The notes below the pieces were generated by a model. It was given only the letters and a program-made list of their open reading frames with translations, ran no database searches and was not told the origin of the DNA. A stretch of DNA of 64,000 nucleotides from an uncultured Caulobacter sp. (GTDB lineage Bacteria; Pseudomonadota; Alphaproteobacteria; Caulobacterales; Caulobacteraceae), in NCBI GenBank assembly GCA_913776195.1, contig CAJYMH010000006.1, forward strand, positions 62,001 to 126,000. The letters are read 5' to 3'. Positions within the stretch are counted from its first letter, which is position 1. Each line of letters starts with the position of its first letter. A program made the position numbers and the translations under genes. Positions 57,047 through 64,000 of this stretch are shown in pieces.

Positions 57047-57586
57047 ATGCGCCGCACCCTGCCCACCGCCGAAGAAACCGTCGCCATCCTGCGCTCGCGC
57101 AAGACGCGGCCGCCGCACCGCACGCCCCCTCCGGCCGGCAGGGCGCTGAACGGCCTGGTGAAGGCGCTGGACGACAAGTACGGCGCCGGTCCCGCCGCCC
57201 TTCAAGGGCGGTGGAAGGAAATCGTCGGCGAGAACCTGGCCCGACGTACCGAGCCGGTGAAGATCATCAAGTCCCGCACCGGCGAGGGCGGCACGCTGGA
57301 GCTGCGCGTGGACGGCCCCATGGCCACCCTGATCCAGCACCAGGCGGCGGAGATCATGGCTCGCCTGGACCTGATCCTGGGCAAGGGCGCGGTGACCAAG
57401 CTGCGCATCATCCAGGGACCGGTGAAGGCCCCAGCCGCCGCGGCGAAGCCCGGTCGCCGCCGCAAGCCGCCTCTGGATGCGGCTGCCGAGGCGTCGCTGG
57501 AGACCAGTCTTAAGGATCAGCCGGACGGCCCCCTTAAAGCCGCATTGCTCAAGCTTGGTCGCGAGGTGCTGCGCGGGGCGCGTTGA
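57047..57586 (+). CDS. dciA: DciA-like replicative helicase operator (DUF721)
   Basis: A 179-residue DUF721 protein that in Caulobacter and many bacteria helps load DnaB helicase. The core domain (about 25-125) includes RWKEIVGENLARRTEP and LELRVDGPMATLIQHQA; the C-terminus is Lys/Arg/Ala-rich and probably disordered, as is typical. AGGAA precedes the ATG. Since only 23 bp separate it from mutY, the promoters must overlap the mutY 5' coding region. Confidence 0.88.
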   Translation: MRRTLPTAEETVAILRSRKTRPPHRTPPPAGRALNGLVKALDDKYGAGPAALQGRWKEIVGENLARRTEPVKIIKSRTGEGGTLELRVDGPMATLIQHQAAEIMARLDLILGKGAVTKLRIIQGPVKAPAAAAKPGRRRKPPLDAAAEASLETSLKDQPDGPLKAALLKLGREVLRGAR

Positions 57587-57687
57587 CAAGCCGCCGCCAG
57601 CCTTGCTTTTGGACGTCCATAACGGCCCGTCGCTCCTGGCTGGGAATCGGGCTTAGACTTAACGGCTGCATTTCAGGGATCTCGCCC

Positions 57688-58314
57688 ATGCGTTTCTTCG
57701 ACCGCCGCGTTCTGATCGCCGGCGCTCTCGCCCTCACCGTGGCTTCCTGCTCCAAGGGCGGGACCGGCGGATCGGCCGTGACGGCCGAGGACATGACCAT
57801 GGGTTCGGCCGACGCCAAGATCACCCTGGTCGAGTACGCCTCCGCCAGTTGCAGCCACTGCGCCGCCTGGGCCGAGAACGTCCTGCCCGAGTTCAAGAAG
57901 AAGTACGTGGACACCGGCGAGGTGCGCTACGTGATGCGTGAATTCCTGACCCCGCCGGTCGAGGTCGCCGCCGCCGGCTTCCTGACCGCGCGCTGCGCCG
58001 GCAAGGACAAGTACTTCACTGTCCTGGACGCCGTGTACAAGGGCCAGCAGGAGATGTTCTCCACCGGCGACTTCCGCGGCGTGCTGCTGCGCATCGCCCA
58101 GTCGGCCGGCATGACCGAAGCCCAGTTCGACGCCTGCGTCTCTGACGAAAAGGCGCTGAAGGACCTGAACGACCGGGTCGAGAAGTACAGCCGCGACGCC
58201 AAGATCACGAGCACGCCGAGCTTCGTCCTGAACGGCAAGCTGATCGGCGAAGGCGAGTTGCCGCTCGAGAAGCTGGACGCCGAGATCGCCGCCGCCAAGG
58301 CCGCGCTGAAGTAA
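57688..58314 (+). CDS. DsbA-like lipoprotein
   Basis: A 208-residue thioredoxin-fold protein with a lipobox VASC (Cys21), so it is probably anchored in the outer or inner membrane. The active site is CSHC at 55-58 (Ser where DsbA usually has Pro). It shares EYASASC.HCA and the C-terminal cis-Pro region TSTPSFVLNG with the next gene, so the two are probably a tandem duplicate pair. It may form or isomerise disulfides in the periplasm. Confidence 0.88.
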   Translation: MRFFDRRVLIAGALALTVASCSKGGTGGSAVTAEDMTMGSADAKITLVEYASASCSHCAAWAENVLPEFKKKYVDTGEVRYVMREFLTPPVEVAAAGFLTARCAGKDKYFTVLDAVYKGQQEMFSTGDFRGVLLRIAQSAGMTEAQFDACVSDEKALKDLNDRVEKYSRDAKITSTPSFVLNGKLIGEGELPLEKLDAEIAAAKAALK

Positions 58315-58323
58315 GGATTGATC

Positions 58324-58947
58324 GTGACCCTGTCCCGCCAGAGCCTTCGCATCGACCGCCGCAGCGTGCTGCTGGCGGGCTCGGCGTTCGCTCTGGCGGG
58401 CGAGGCCGCCGCCGCCCCTGTGGTGCGCGCCGACGACATGGTCCTGGGAAACCCCAGGGCCAAGGTCACGGTGGTTGAATACGCCTCGGCCAGTTGCCCG
58501 CACTGCGCGCACTTCGCCAATGAGGACTTTCCGCAGTTCAAGAAGGCCTACATCGACACCGGCAAGGTGCGGTTCGTGCTGCGTGAACTGCTGACGCCCC
58601 CGCAGAACTTCGCGGCCCTGGGCTTTCTGACCGCGCGCTGCGCCGGTCGGGACAAGTATTTCGACGTGCTGGCCGCCGTCTTCCGCGACCAGGCCGAAAT
58701 CTATCGCACGAACGATCTGCGGGGCGGCCTGCTGAAGATCGCGCAAGGCGCAGGCCTGACGGAAGAGAAGCTGAACGCCTGCATCAACCAGGATGCGCTC
58801 ACCGCCATGCAGACCCGCATCAATGCGGACGCCGCGGCGGACGGCGTCGACCAGTCGCCCACCTTCTTCGTCAACGGCGTGAAGCTGGGCGGAAACGTGG
58901 ACTTCGCGGCGCTCAAGGCCGCGGTCGACAAGGCCCTGAAGGGCTAG
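58324..58947 (+). CDS. DsbA-family thiol-disulfide protein
   Basis: A 207-residue exported thioredoxin-fold protein with active site CPHC at 58-61 and cis-Pro region [10 protein letters not shown]. The leader [11 protein letters not shown] resembles a Tat or Sec signal cut near AAA-A (residue 30). AAGGA is six bases before GTG 58324. It begins 9 bp after the lipoprotein paralog and precedes smc by 10 bp, so the three are likely cotranscribed. Confidence 0.88.
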   Translation: MTLSRQSLRIDRRSVLLAGSAFALAGEAAAAPVVRADDMVLGNPRAKVTVVEYASASCPHCAHFANEDFPQFKKAYIDTGKVRFVLRELLTPPQNFAALGFLTARCAGRDKYFDVLAAVFRDQAEIYRTNDLRGGLLKIAQGAGLTEEKLNACINQDALTAMQTRINADAAADGVDQSPTFFVNGVKLGGNVDFAALKAAVDKALKG

Positions 58948-58957
58948 GCGCCGACCG

Positions 58958-61900
58958 GTGCAATTCCAGCGCCTCCGCCTTTCGGGATTTAAATCCTTCG
59001 TCGAACCCACCGAGTTCCGCATCGAGCCGGGGCTGACGGGGATCGTCGGACCGAACGGCTGCGGCAAGTCCAACCTGCTGGAAGCCCTGCGCTGGGTCAT
59101 GGGGGCCAACTCCGCCAAGGCCATGCGGGCCGGCGGCATGGACGACGTGATCTTCGCGGGCTCGGGCAACCGCCCTGGCCGCAACCACGCCGAAGTCACC
59201 CTGACCATCGACAACGCCGACCGCACGGCGCCGGCCAGTTTCAACGACACGCCGGTGCTGGAGGTGGTCCGCCGCATCGATCGCGGCGCGGGCTCCACCT
59301 ACAAGATCAACGGCCGCGAGGTGCGGGCGCGGGACGTGCAGCTGCTGTTCGCCGACGCCTCCACCGGCGCCAACTCCCCCGCCCTGGTGCGTCAGGGCCA
59401 GATCAGCGAACTGATCGGCGCCAAGCCGCAGAATCGTCGCCGCATCCTGGAAGAGGCCGGCGGGGTCTCCGGCCTCCACACCCGCCGGCACGAGGCGGAG
59501 CTGCGCCTGCGGGCGGCGGAGACCAATCTCGACCGCCTGGACGACGTGGCGCGGGAGCTGGAGACCAACCTCAACCGCCTCCGCCGCGAAGCCCGCCAGG
59601 CCGAGAAGTACAAGCGCCTGTCGGCCGAAATCCGCGCCGTGCAGGGCGCGGTGCTGTTCGCCCGCTGGACCGACGCCCGCGACACCCTGACCAAGACCGA
59701 ATCCGAGGCCAGCCAGGCCGCCGGCGAGGCCGAGCGCACCGCCCGCGAGGTGGCCGTCGCCAGCGCCGAGGCGATCAAGGCGGAGGAGGCTATCGCCCCC
59801 TTGCGCGAGGAGGAGATCATCGCCGCGGCCGTGCTGGGCAAGCTGGCGATCGAGAAGGACCGCATCGAGCGGGAGCTGGAGGCCGCCGCCGCCGAAGTCG
59901 CGCGGCTGAACGCCGACCTCGCCCGCATCGACGCCGACGAGGCCCGCGAGGCCCAGGTGCGCGACGACGCGGCCGGGGCGCTGGATCGCCTGGGCGCCGA
60001 GCTCGCGCAGATCGAATCCGAGATCGCAGCCGCCCCGCATCGCGGGCCGGAACTGCAAGCCGCCGCGACCAGGGCCGAAGAGGCCCGCGCCGCCGCCGAC
60101 GCCCAGGTCGAAGCCCTGGCCACCCGCCTCGCCGCCGAAGAAGCCGGTCGCCGCGCCGCCGCCGCGCGGGTGGAGGAAGCCCGTACCCGCCTGGCCCGCA
60201 CGGTGCGCGCCCTGGATCAGGCGAAGTCCGAACGCGCTGCTTTGGGGCCAGAGGTCGATCCGCAGCTTGCCGACGCCAAGACGAAGTTCGAGGCGGCGCT
60301 GGAAGCGCTGAAGAAGGTCAGCTCCGCCCTGGAGATCGCCGAGGCCGAACGCACTGAGGCGGCCAATAGCGAAGCCGCCGCCCGCGACACAACCCGCAAG
60401 CTGGAGGACCAGCTCGGCCGGCTGAAGACCGAGGCGCGGGGCCTGGTTCAGCTGCTGACGCCCACGGGCAAGAGCGGGTTCTCACCGGCCCTGGACTCGG
60501 TTTCGCCCGACCGGGGCTACGAGGCCGCCCTCGCCGCCGCTCTGGGCGACGATCTGCAGGCGGCGCTGGACGAGCGCGCGCCGTCGTACTGGGGCGGGCG
60601 CGAGGTGACGACGCCGACCTGGCCGGAGGGCGCGACGCCGCTCGGTCCGCTGGTCAAGGCACCGGGGGCGCTGTCCGCGCGCCTGGCCTTCACCGCCCTG
60701 GTGGATCGGGCGGACGGCGATCGTTTGCAGAAACTGCTGCCGACCGGGGGGCGCCTGGTGTCCCGCGAGGGCGACCTGTGGCGGTGGGACGGCTTCACCG
60801 CCCGCGCCGAGGCGCCCAAACCCGCCGCCATTCGCCTGGAGCAGAAGACTCGCCTGTCGGAGGTGGAGACCGAGATCGACCGCCGCGCGCCCGAGGCCGC
60901 CGCCGCCGACGCCGCCCACAAGACCGCCCAGGCCCGACTGCGCGCCGCCGAGGATGTCCTGCGCGAAGCCCGCAAGGCGCCGCAGGAGGCTGAACGCACC
61001 CTCGGGGTCGCTCGCGATGTGGTCGAGCGACTGGAGCGCGAGGCCGCCCGCCGTGACGCCCGAGCCCAATCCCTGGACGAAACCATCGCCCGCTTCGACG
61101 TCGAGCGTGCGGAGGCCGAAACCCAGCTTGCCGCGGTGGAGGCCGAGGCCGCCGGGACGCAGGGCGGTGAGGACCTCGCTCCGCAACTGGCGGCCGCCCG
61201 TCAGGCCGCCGCCGCCGCGCGGGAAGCCGCCGCCGCCGCCCGCGCCGAGATCGACCGCGAGGTGCGCGAGCACCAAGGCCGCGCCCGCCGGCAGGAAAGC
61301 CTGATCCGCGAGATCGCCGACTGGACCCGCCGCGCCGGCGCCGCCGATGGCCGTCTGGAGGCCCTGGCCAAGGATCGCGACATCGCCGCCGCCGCCCTGG
61401 CCGCCGCCAAGGATGCGCCGGAACAGGTGGAGGTCCGCCGCATCAAGCTGCTTGAGGACTTCAGCCAGGCGGAAGCCCGCCGCGCCAAGTCCTCCGACGC
61501 CCTGGCCCAGGGCGACGCCGCCCGGCAAGCGGCCGACCGGACCCTGCGCGCCGCCGAGGCCGCCGCCGCAGACGCCCGCGAGGCCCGCGCCACCCTGTCC
61601 GCCCGCCTGGACGCCGCCCGCGACCGCTTCGGCGAGATCGCCGGCCAGATCCGCGAGGCGGCCCACATGGAGCCGGAGGAGCTTGGCCGCCAGATCGCCG
61701 GCGAGGCGATCGCCGTGCCCACCGGCGCCGCCGGGGTCGAGGCCCACCTGTTCAACCTGGAGCGCGAACGCGACGCCATCGGCGCCGTGAACCTGCGCGC
61801 CGAGGAGGAAGCCGCCGAGTCCGGCGCCCGCCTGGAAGCCATGCGCACAGAACGCGCCGACCTGTCCGGCGCCGTGGCACGCCTGCGCCAGGGAATCGAG

Positions 61901-62398
61901 GAGCTGAACGCCGAGGGGCGCGAACGCCTGCTGGCCGCCTTCGACGTCATCAACGGCCACTTCCAGGCCCTGTTCACCGCCCTGTTCGGCGGCGGCCAGG
62001 CCGAGCTGCGCCTGATCGAAAGCGATGATCCGCTAGAGGCCGGGCTGGAGATCTACGCCTGCCCGCCCGGCAAGCGCATGGCCTCCATGAGCCTGATGAG
62101 CGGCGGTGAGCAAGCCCTCACCGCCAGCGCCCTGATCTTCGGCGTCTTCCTAGCCAATCCGGCGCCGATCTGCGTGCTGGACGAGGTGGACGCTCCGCTC
62201 GATGACGCCAATGTCGAGCGCTATTGCAACATGCTGGACGAGATGCGCCGCCGCACCCACACGCGGTTCGTGGCCATCACCCACAACCCCGTCACCATGA
62301 GCCGCATGGACCGCCTATTCGGCGTCACCATGGGCGAGCGGGGCGTGTCGCAGCTTGTCAGCGTCGATCTGCAGCAGGCCGAGGCCCTGGTGGCCTGA
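58958..62398 (+). CDS. smc: chromosome segregation ATPase SMC
   Basis: A 1146-residue SMC protein. N-terminal Walker A GPNGCGKS at 31-38, two long Ala/Glu/Arg-rich coiled coils (about 170-480 and 640-980), a hinge near 500-620 ([19 protein letters not shown] and onward), and C-terminal ABC signature [10 protein letters not shown] near 1045 with Walker [15 protein letters not shown] near 1072. It organises chromosomes with ScpA and ScpB, which are not in the window. GTG start at 58958. Length fits the family (about 1150). Confidence 0.97.
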   Translation: MQFQRLRLSGFKSFVEPTEFRIEPGLTGIVGPNGCGKSNLLEALRWVMGANSAKAMRAGGMDDVIFAGSGNRPGRNHAEVTLTIDNADRTAPASFNDTPVLEVVRRIDRGAGSTYKINGREVRARDVQLLFADASTGANSPALVRQGQISELIGAKPQNRRRILEEAGGVSGLHTRRHEAELRLRAAETNLDRLDDVARELETNLNRLRREARQAEKYKRLSAEIRAVQGAVLFARWTDARDTLTKTESEASQAAGEAERTAREVAVASAEAIKAEEAIAPLREEEIIAAAVLGKLAIEKDRIERELEAAAAEVARLNADLARIDADEAREAQVRDDAAGALDRLGAELAQIESEIAAAPHRGPELQAAATRAEEARAAADAQVEALATRLAAEEAGRRAAAARVEEARTRLARTVRALDQAKSERAALGPEVDPQLADAKTKFEAALEALKKVSSALEIAEAERTEAANSEAAARDTTRKLEDQLGRLKTEARGLVQLLTPTGKSGFSPALDSVSPDRGYEAALAAALGDDLQAALDERAPSYWGGREVTTPTWPEGATPLGPLVKAPGALSARLAFTALVDRADGDRLQKLLPTGGRLVSREGDLWRWDGFTARAEAPKPAAIRLEQKTRLSEVETEIDRRAPEAAAADAAHKTAQARLRAAEDVLREARKAPQEAERTLGVARDVVERLEREAARRDARAQSLDETIARFDVERAEAETQLAAVEAEAAGTQGGEDLAPQLAAARQAAAAAREAAAAARAEIDREVREHQGRARRQESLIREIADWTRRAGAADGRLEALAKDRDIAAAALAAAKDAPEQVEVRRIKLLEDFSQAEARRAKSSDALAQGDAARQAADRTLRAAEAAAADAREARATLSARLDAARDRFGEIAGQIREAAHMEPEELGRQIAGEAIAVPTGAAGVEAHLFNLERERDAIGAVNLRAEEEAAESGARLEAMRTERADLSGAVARLRQGIEELNAEGRERLLAAFDVINGHFQALFTALFGGGQAELRLIESDDPLEAGLEIYACPPGKRMASMSLMSGGEQALTASALIFGVFLANPAPICVLDEVDAPLDDANVERYCNMLDEMRRRTHTRFVAITHNPVTMSRMDRLFGVTMGERGVSQLVSVDLQQAEALVA

Positions 62399-62477
62399 CC
62401 GCAATCTGTCTTCGACTTAACTAGGCCTCGCCGATGTGGGCGCTTACTCCTGGATCATCACTGGCTGGGAGTCCGCC

Positions 62478-62951
62478 ATGCTGCATCTGATCCTCGCCGC
62501 CGCCGTGGCGGCCGCCATTCCCCAGGGCCCCGCGCTGGAGGAGGTGCTGGCCAAGCGCGACGCGGAGTTCTTCGCGCTGTTCTTCGAGGGCTGCGACCCG
62601 GCCCGCCTGCGGACCATGGTCACCGACGATTTCGAGTTCTTCCACGATAAGGACGGGCTGGTCGCAACCTCGGGCGACGGCTTCATCGCCGACTACGCCA
62701 GGTCGTGCGAAGCCAAGAAGAAGCCTGACGCCTGGAACTCTCGCCGCAAGCTGACGCCCGGCACGATGAAGGTCTGGCCGGCAGGGAACTACGGCGCCTT
62801 CGAACAGGGGGAGCACACCTTCCACGAACGCCAGGGTCAAGGCGCCTACAAGCTGGTCGGCAAGGCCGCCTTCACCCAGGTGTGGAAACTGGACGGGGGG
62901 ACCTGGAAGCTGGCGCGCGTGTTCAGCTACGCCCATGAGGCGGCGAACTAA
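62478..62951 (+). CDS. NTF2-like exported protein (DUF4440-like)
   Basis: A 157-residue protein with a short signal peptide (MLHLILAAAVAAAIPQ) and an NTF2-like fold: EEVLAKRDAEFFALFFEG, VTDDFEFFHDKDGLV, and TQVWKLDGGTWKLARVFSYAHEAA. GGGAG precedes ATG 62478. Proteins of this group often bind small molecules or act as enzymes without clear active sites. It is 80 bp after smc. Confidence 0.78.
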   Translation: MLHLILAAAVAAAIPQGPALEEVLAKRDAEFFALFFEGCDPARLRTMVTDDFEFFHDKDGLVATSGDGFIADYARSCEAKKKPDAWNSRRKLTPGTMKVWPAGNYGAFEQGEHTFHERQGQGAYKLVGKAAFTQVWKLDGGTWKLARVFSYAHEAAN

Positions 62952-63015
62952 CTCAGCTTTGAGGGTGACGGATCACGTCCCGGCGCCCTAGGGTTGCAGC
63001 CCATAGGGAGGCCTC

Positions 63016-64000
63016 ATGTCCGCGCTGATCGTGCCTATCGTCTTCGTCTTCCTCGCCATCGTGGTGCTGTTCGCGGTGGTGAAGATCGTGCCCCAGGGGC
63101 GCGAGTTCACGGTGGAGCGGTTCGGCCGCTACACCCGCACCCTCAAGCCCGGCATCAACATCCTGACGCCCTTCATCGAAACCGTCGGCCGGCGGATGAA
63201 CATGATGGAGCAGGTGCTGGACGTCCCGACCCAGGAAGTCATCACCAAGGACAACGTCTCGGTGAAGGTGGACGGCATCATCTTCATCCAGGTGATGGAC
63301 GCCGCCGCCGCGGCCTACCGCGTGGACAACCTGAACTTCGCCATCACCCAACTGGCCATGACCAACCTGCGCACCGTAGTCGGCTCCATGGAGCTGGACG
63401 AGGTGCTGAGCCAGCGCGACGCCATCAATTCGCGCCTGCTGGCCACCATCGACCACGCCACCAGACCCTGGGGCGTGAAGGCGACGCGGATCGAGATCAA
63501 GGACCTCACCCCGCCGCCGGACATCACCAACGCCATGGCCCGCCAGATGAAGGCCGAGCGCGAGCGCCGCGCCGTCATCACGGAGGCCGACGGCGAGCGC
63601 CAGGCCCAGATCGCCCGCGCCGAAGGCTCCAAGCAGGCCGCCATCCTGGAGGCCGAGGGCCGCAAGGAGGCCACCTTCCGCGACGCGGAGGCTCGCGAAC
63701 GAGAAGCCGAGGCCGAAGCCAAGGCGACCGCCATGGTCTCCGAGGCCATCGCGCGCGGCGACGTCAACGCCATCAACTACTTCGTGGCCCAGCGCTATGT
63801 GGAGGCCTTCTCCAAGCTGGCCGAAAGCCCGCAGCAGAAGACGGTGATCGTGCCCGCCGACATGGCCTCGCTGGTCGGCACCATCGCCGGCATCGGCGAA
63901 CTGGTGAGTACGGCCAAGGCCCCCGCGCCGTCGGCTCCGCCGCCGCCTGCTCAACCGGCCGCTCGCCGCAGCGGCTCGGCCGTGCCGCGCACGAAAGGCT
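63016..64000 (+). CDS. SPFH/band-7 membrane protein (QmcA/paraslipin-like), 3' end outside window
   Basis: The frame is open from ATG 63016 to the edge, 328 codons. It has one N-terminal membrane helix (about 1-22, LIVPIVFVFLAIVVLFAVV), the SPFH core with VPQGREFTVERFGRYTRTL and DVPTQEVITKDNVSV, and a helical region with repeated Ala/Glu/Arg (coiled coil, about 175-240). Pro/Ala-rich C-terminal sequence continues to the edge. Such proteins form multimeric membrane domains that act with FtsH or NfeD. GGGAGG precedes the start. Confidence 0.92.
   Translation, partial: MSALIVPIVFVFLAIVVLFAVVKIVPQGREFTVERFGRYTRTLKPGINILTPFIETVGRRMNMMEQVLDVPTQEVITKDNVSVKVDGIIFIQVMDAAAAAYRVDNLNFAITQLAMTNLRTVVGSMELDEVLSQRDAINSRLLATIDHATRPWGVKATRIEIKDLTPPPDITNAMARQMKAERERRAVITEADGERQAQIARAEGSKQAAILEAEGRKEATFRDAEAREREAEAEAKATAMVSEAIARGDVNAINYFVAQRYVEAFSKLAESPQQKTVIVPADMASLVGTIAGIGELVSTAKAPAPSAPPPPAQPAARRSGSAVPRTKG

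Noticed and set aside
57673-59298. 541-codon minus-strand open frame over the DsbA-like genes and the start of smc
   Set aside because: It spans two genes with clear motifs on the plus strand and has no motif of its own.
60482-61960. 492-codon minus-strand open frame in the smc coiled coil
   Set aside because: Caused by repeated Ala/Glu/Arg codons on the plus strand.

Overview
The window is GC-rich chromosomal DNA of an alphaproteobacterium, most probably a member of the Caulobacterales (Caulobacter/Phenylobacterium type). The evidence is a 358-residue CcrM GANTC methyltransferase with a CtrA-like box in its promoter, the linked rnhB, mutY, dciA and smc genes, a petABC operon, and the alphaproteobacterial lipid A order pmbA, inositol-phosphatase-like, DUF4170, DUF374, waaA, lpxK. 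Genus assignment is inference. I see no tRNA, rRNA, CRISPR array, phage or insertion sequence. The window cuts through ubiD at its left end and an SPFH/band-7 gene at its right end.

Layout. 0-6 kb: ubiD (partial), a secreted M14 peptidase, a MAPEG membrane protein, pmbA, an inositol-monophosphatase-family enzyme and DUF4170. 6-13 kb: a phosphatase on the minus strand, then a tightly overlapped envelope operon (MsbA-type exporter, DUF374 acyltransferase, His-rich zinc exporter, waaA, lpxK). 13-22 kb: amidohydrolase, phosphotransferase, purD, a large autotransporter, a sulfate-type binding protein, a SemiSWEET and a small lipoprotein. 22-26 kb: a cyclophilin, the leftward petABC operon with a strong terminator, and trmL. 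26-32.3 kb: a leftward set of two-component system, beta-carbonic anhydrase, SulP permease and an OprP-like porin, which may form a regulated bicarbonate uptake module. 32.5-45 kb: a tiny membrane peptide, hemF, a hydrolase/membrane-protein pair, a diheme cytochrome, cca-Nudix-DUF1285, acetyltransferases, an MFS carrier, a MarR-controlled crotonase/SDR group, an MBL hydrolase, and a secreted protein made of five four-cysteine repeats. 46-52 kb: dihydroorotase, a family 9 glycosyltransferase, ygfZ, a PRC-barrel protein, a hydrolase, tag and rnhB. 52-64 kb: a chromosome-maintenance block of ccrM, histidine phosphatase, nnrD, mutY, dciA, two DsbA-like proteins, smc, an NTF2-like protein and an SPFH protein.

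Genes are packed closely. Same-strand neighbours often overlap by ATGA, GTGA or TTGA, implying translational coupling. Six of nine convergent pairs share a 4-bp stop overlap (five CTAG, one TTAG), and clear hairpin-plus-T terminators are found at only four places. The most notable non-standard features are a perfect 13-bp inverted repeat that buries the start codon of the gene after ccrM, two unlisted small membrane-protein ORFs (27 and 50 residues), the five-repeat cysteine protein, a palindromic MarR operator candidate, and the carbonic anhydrase/SulP/two-component group.
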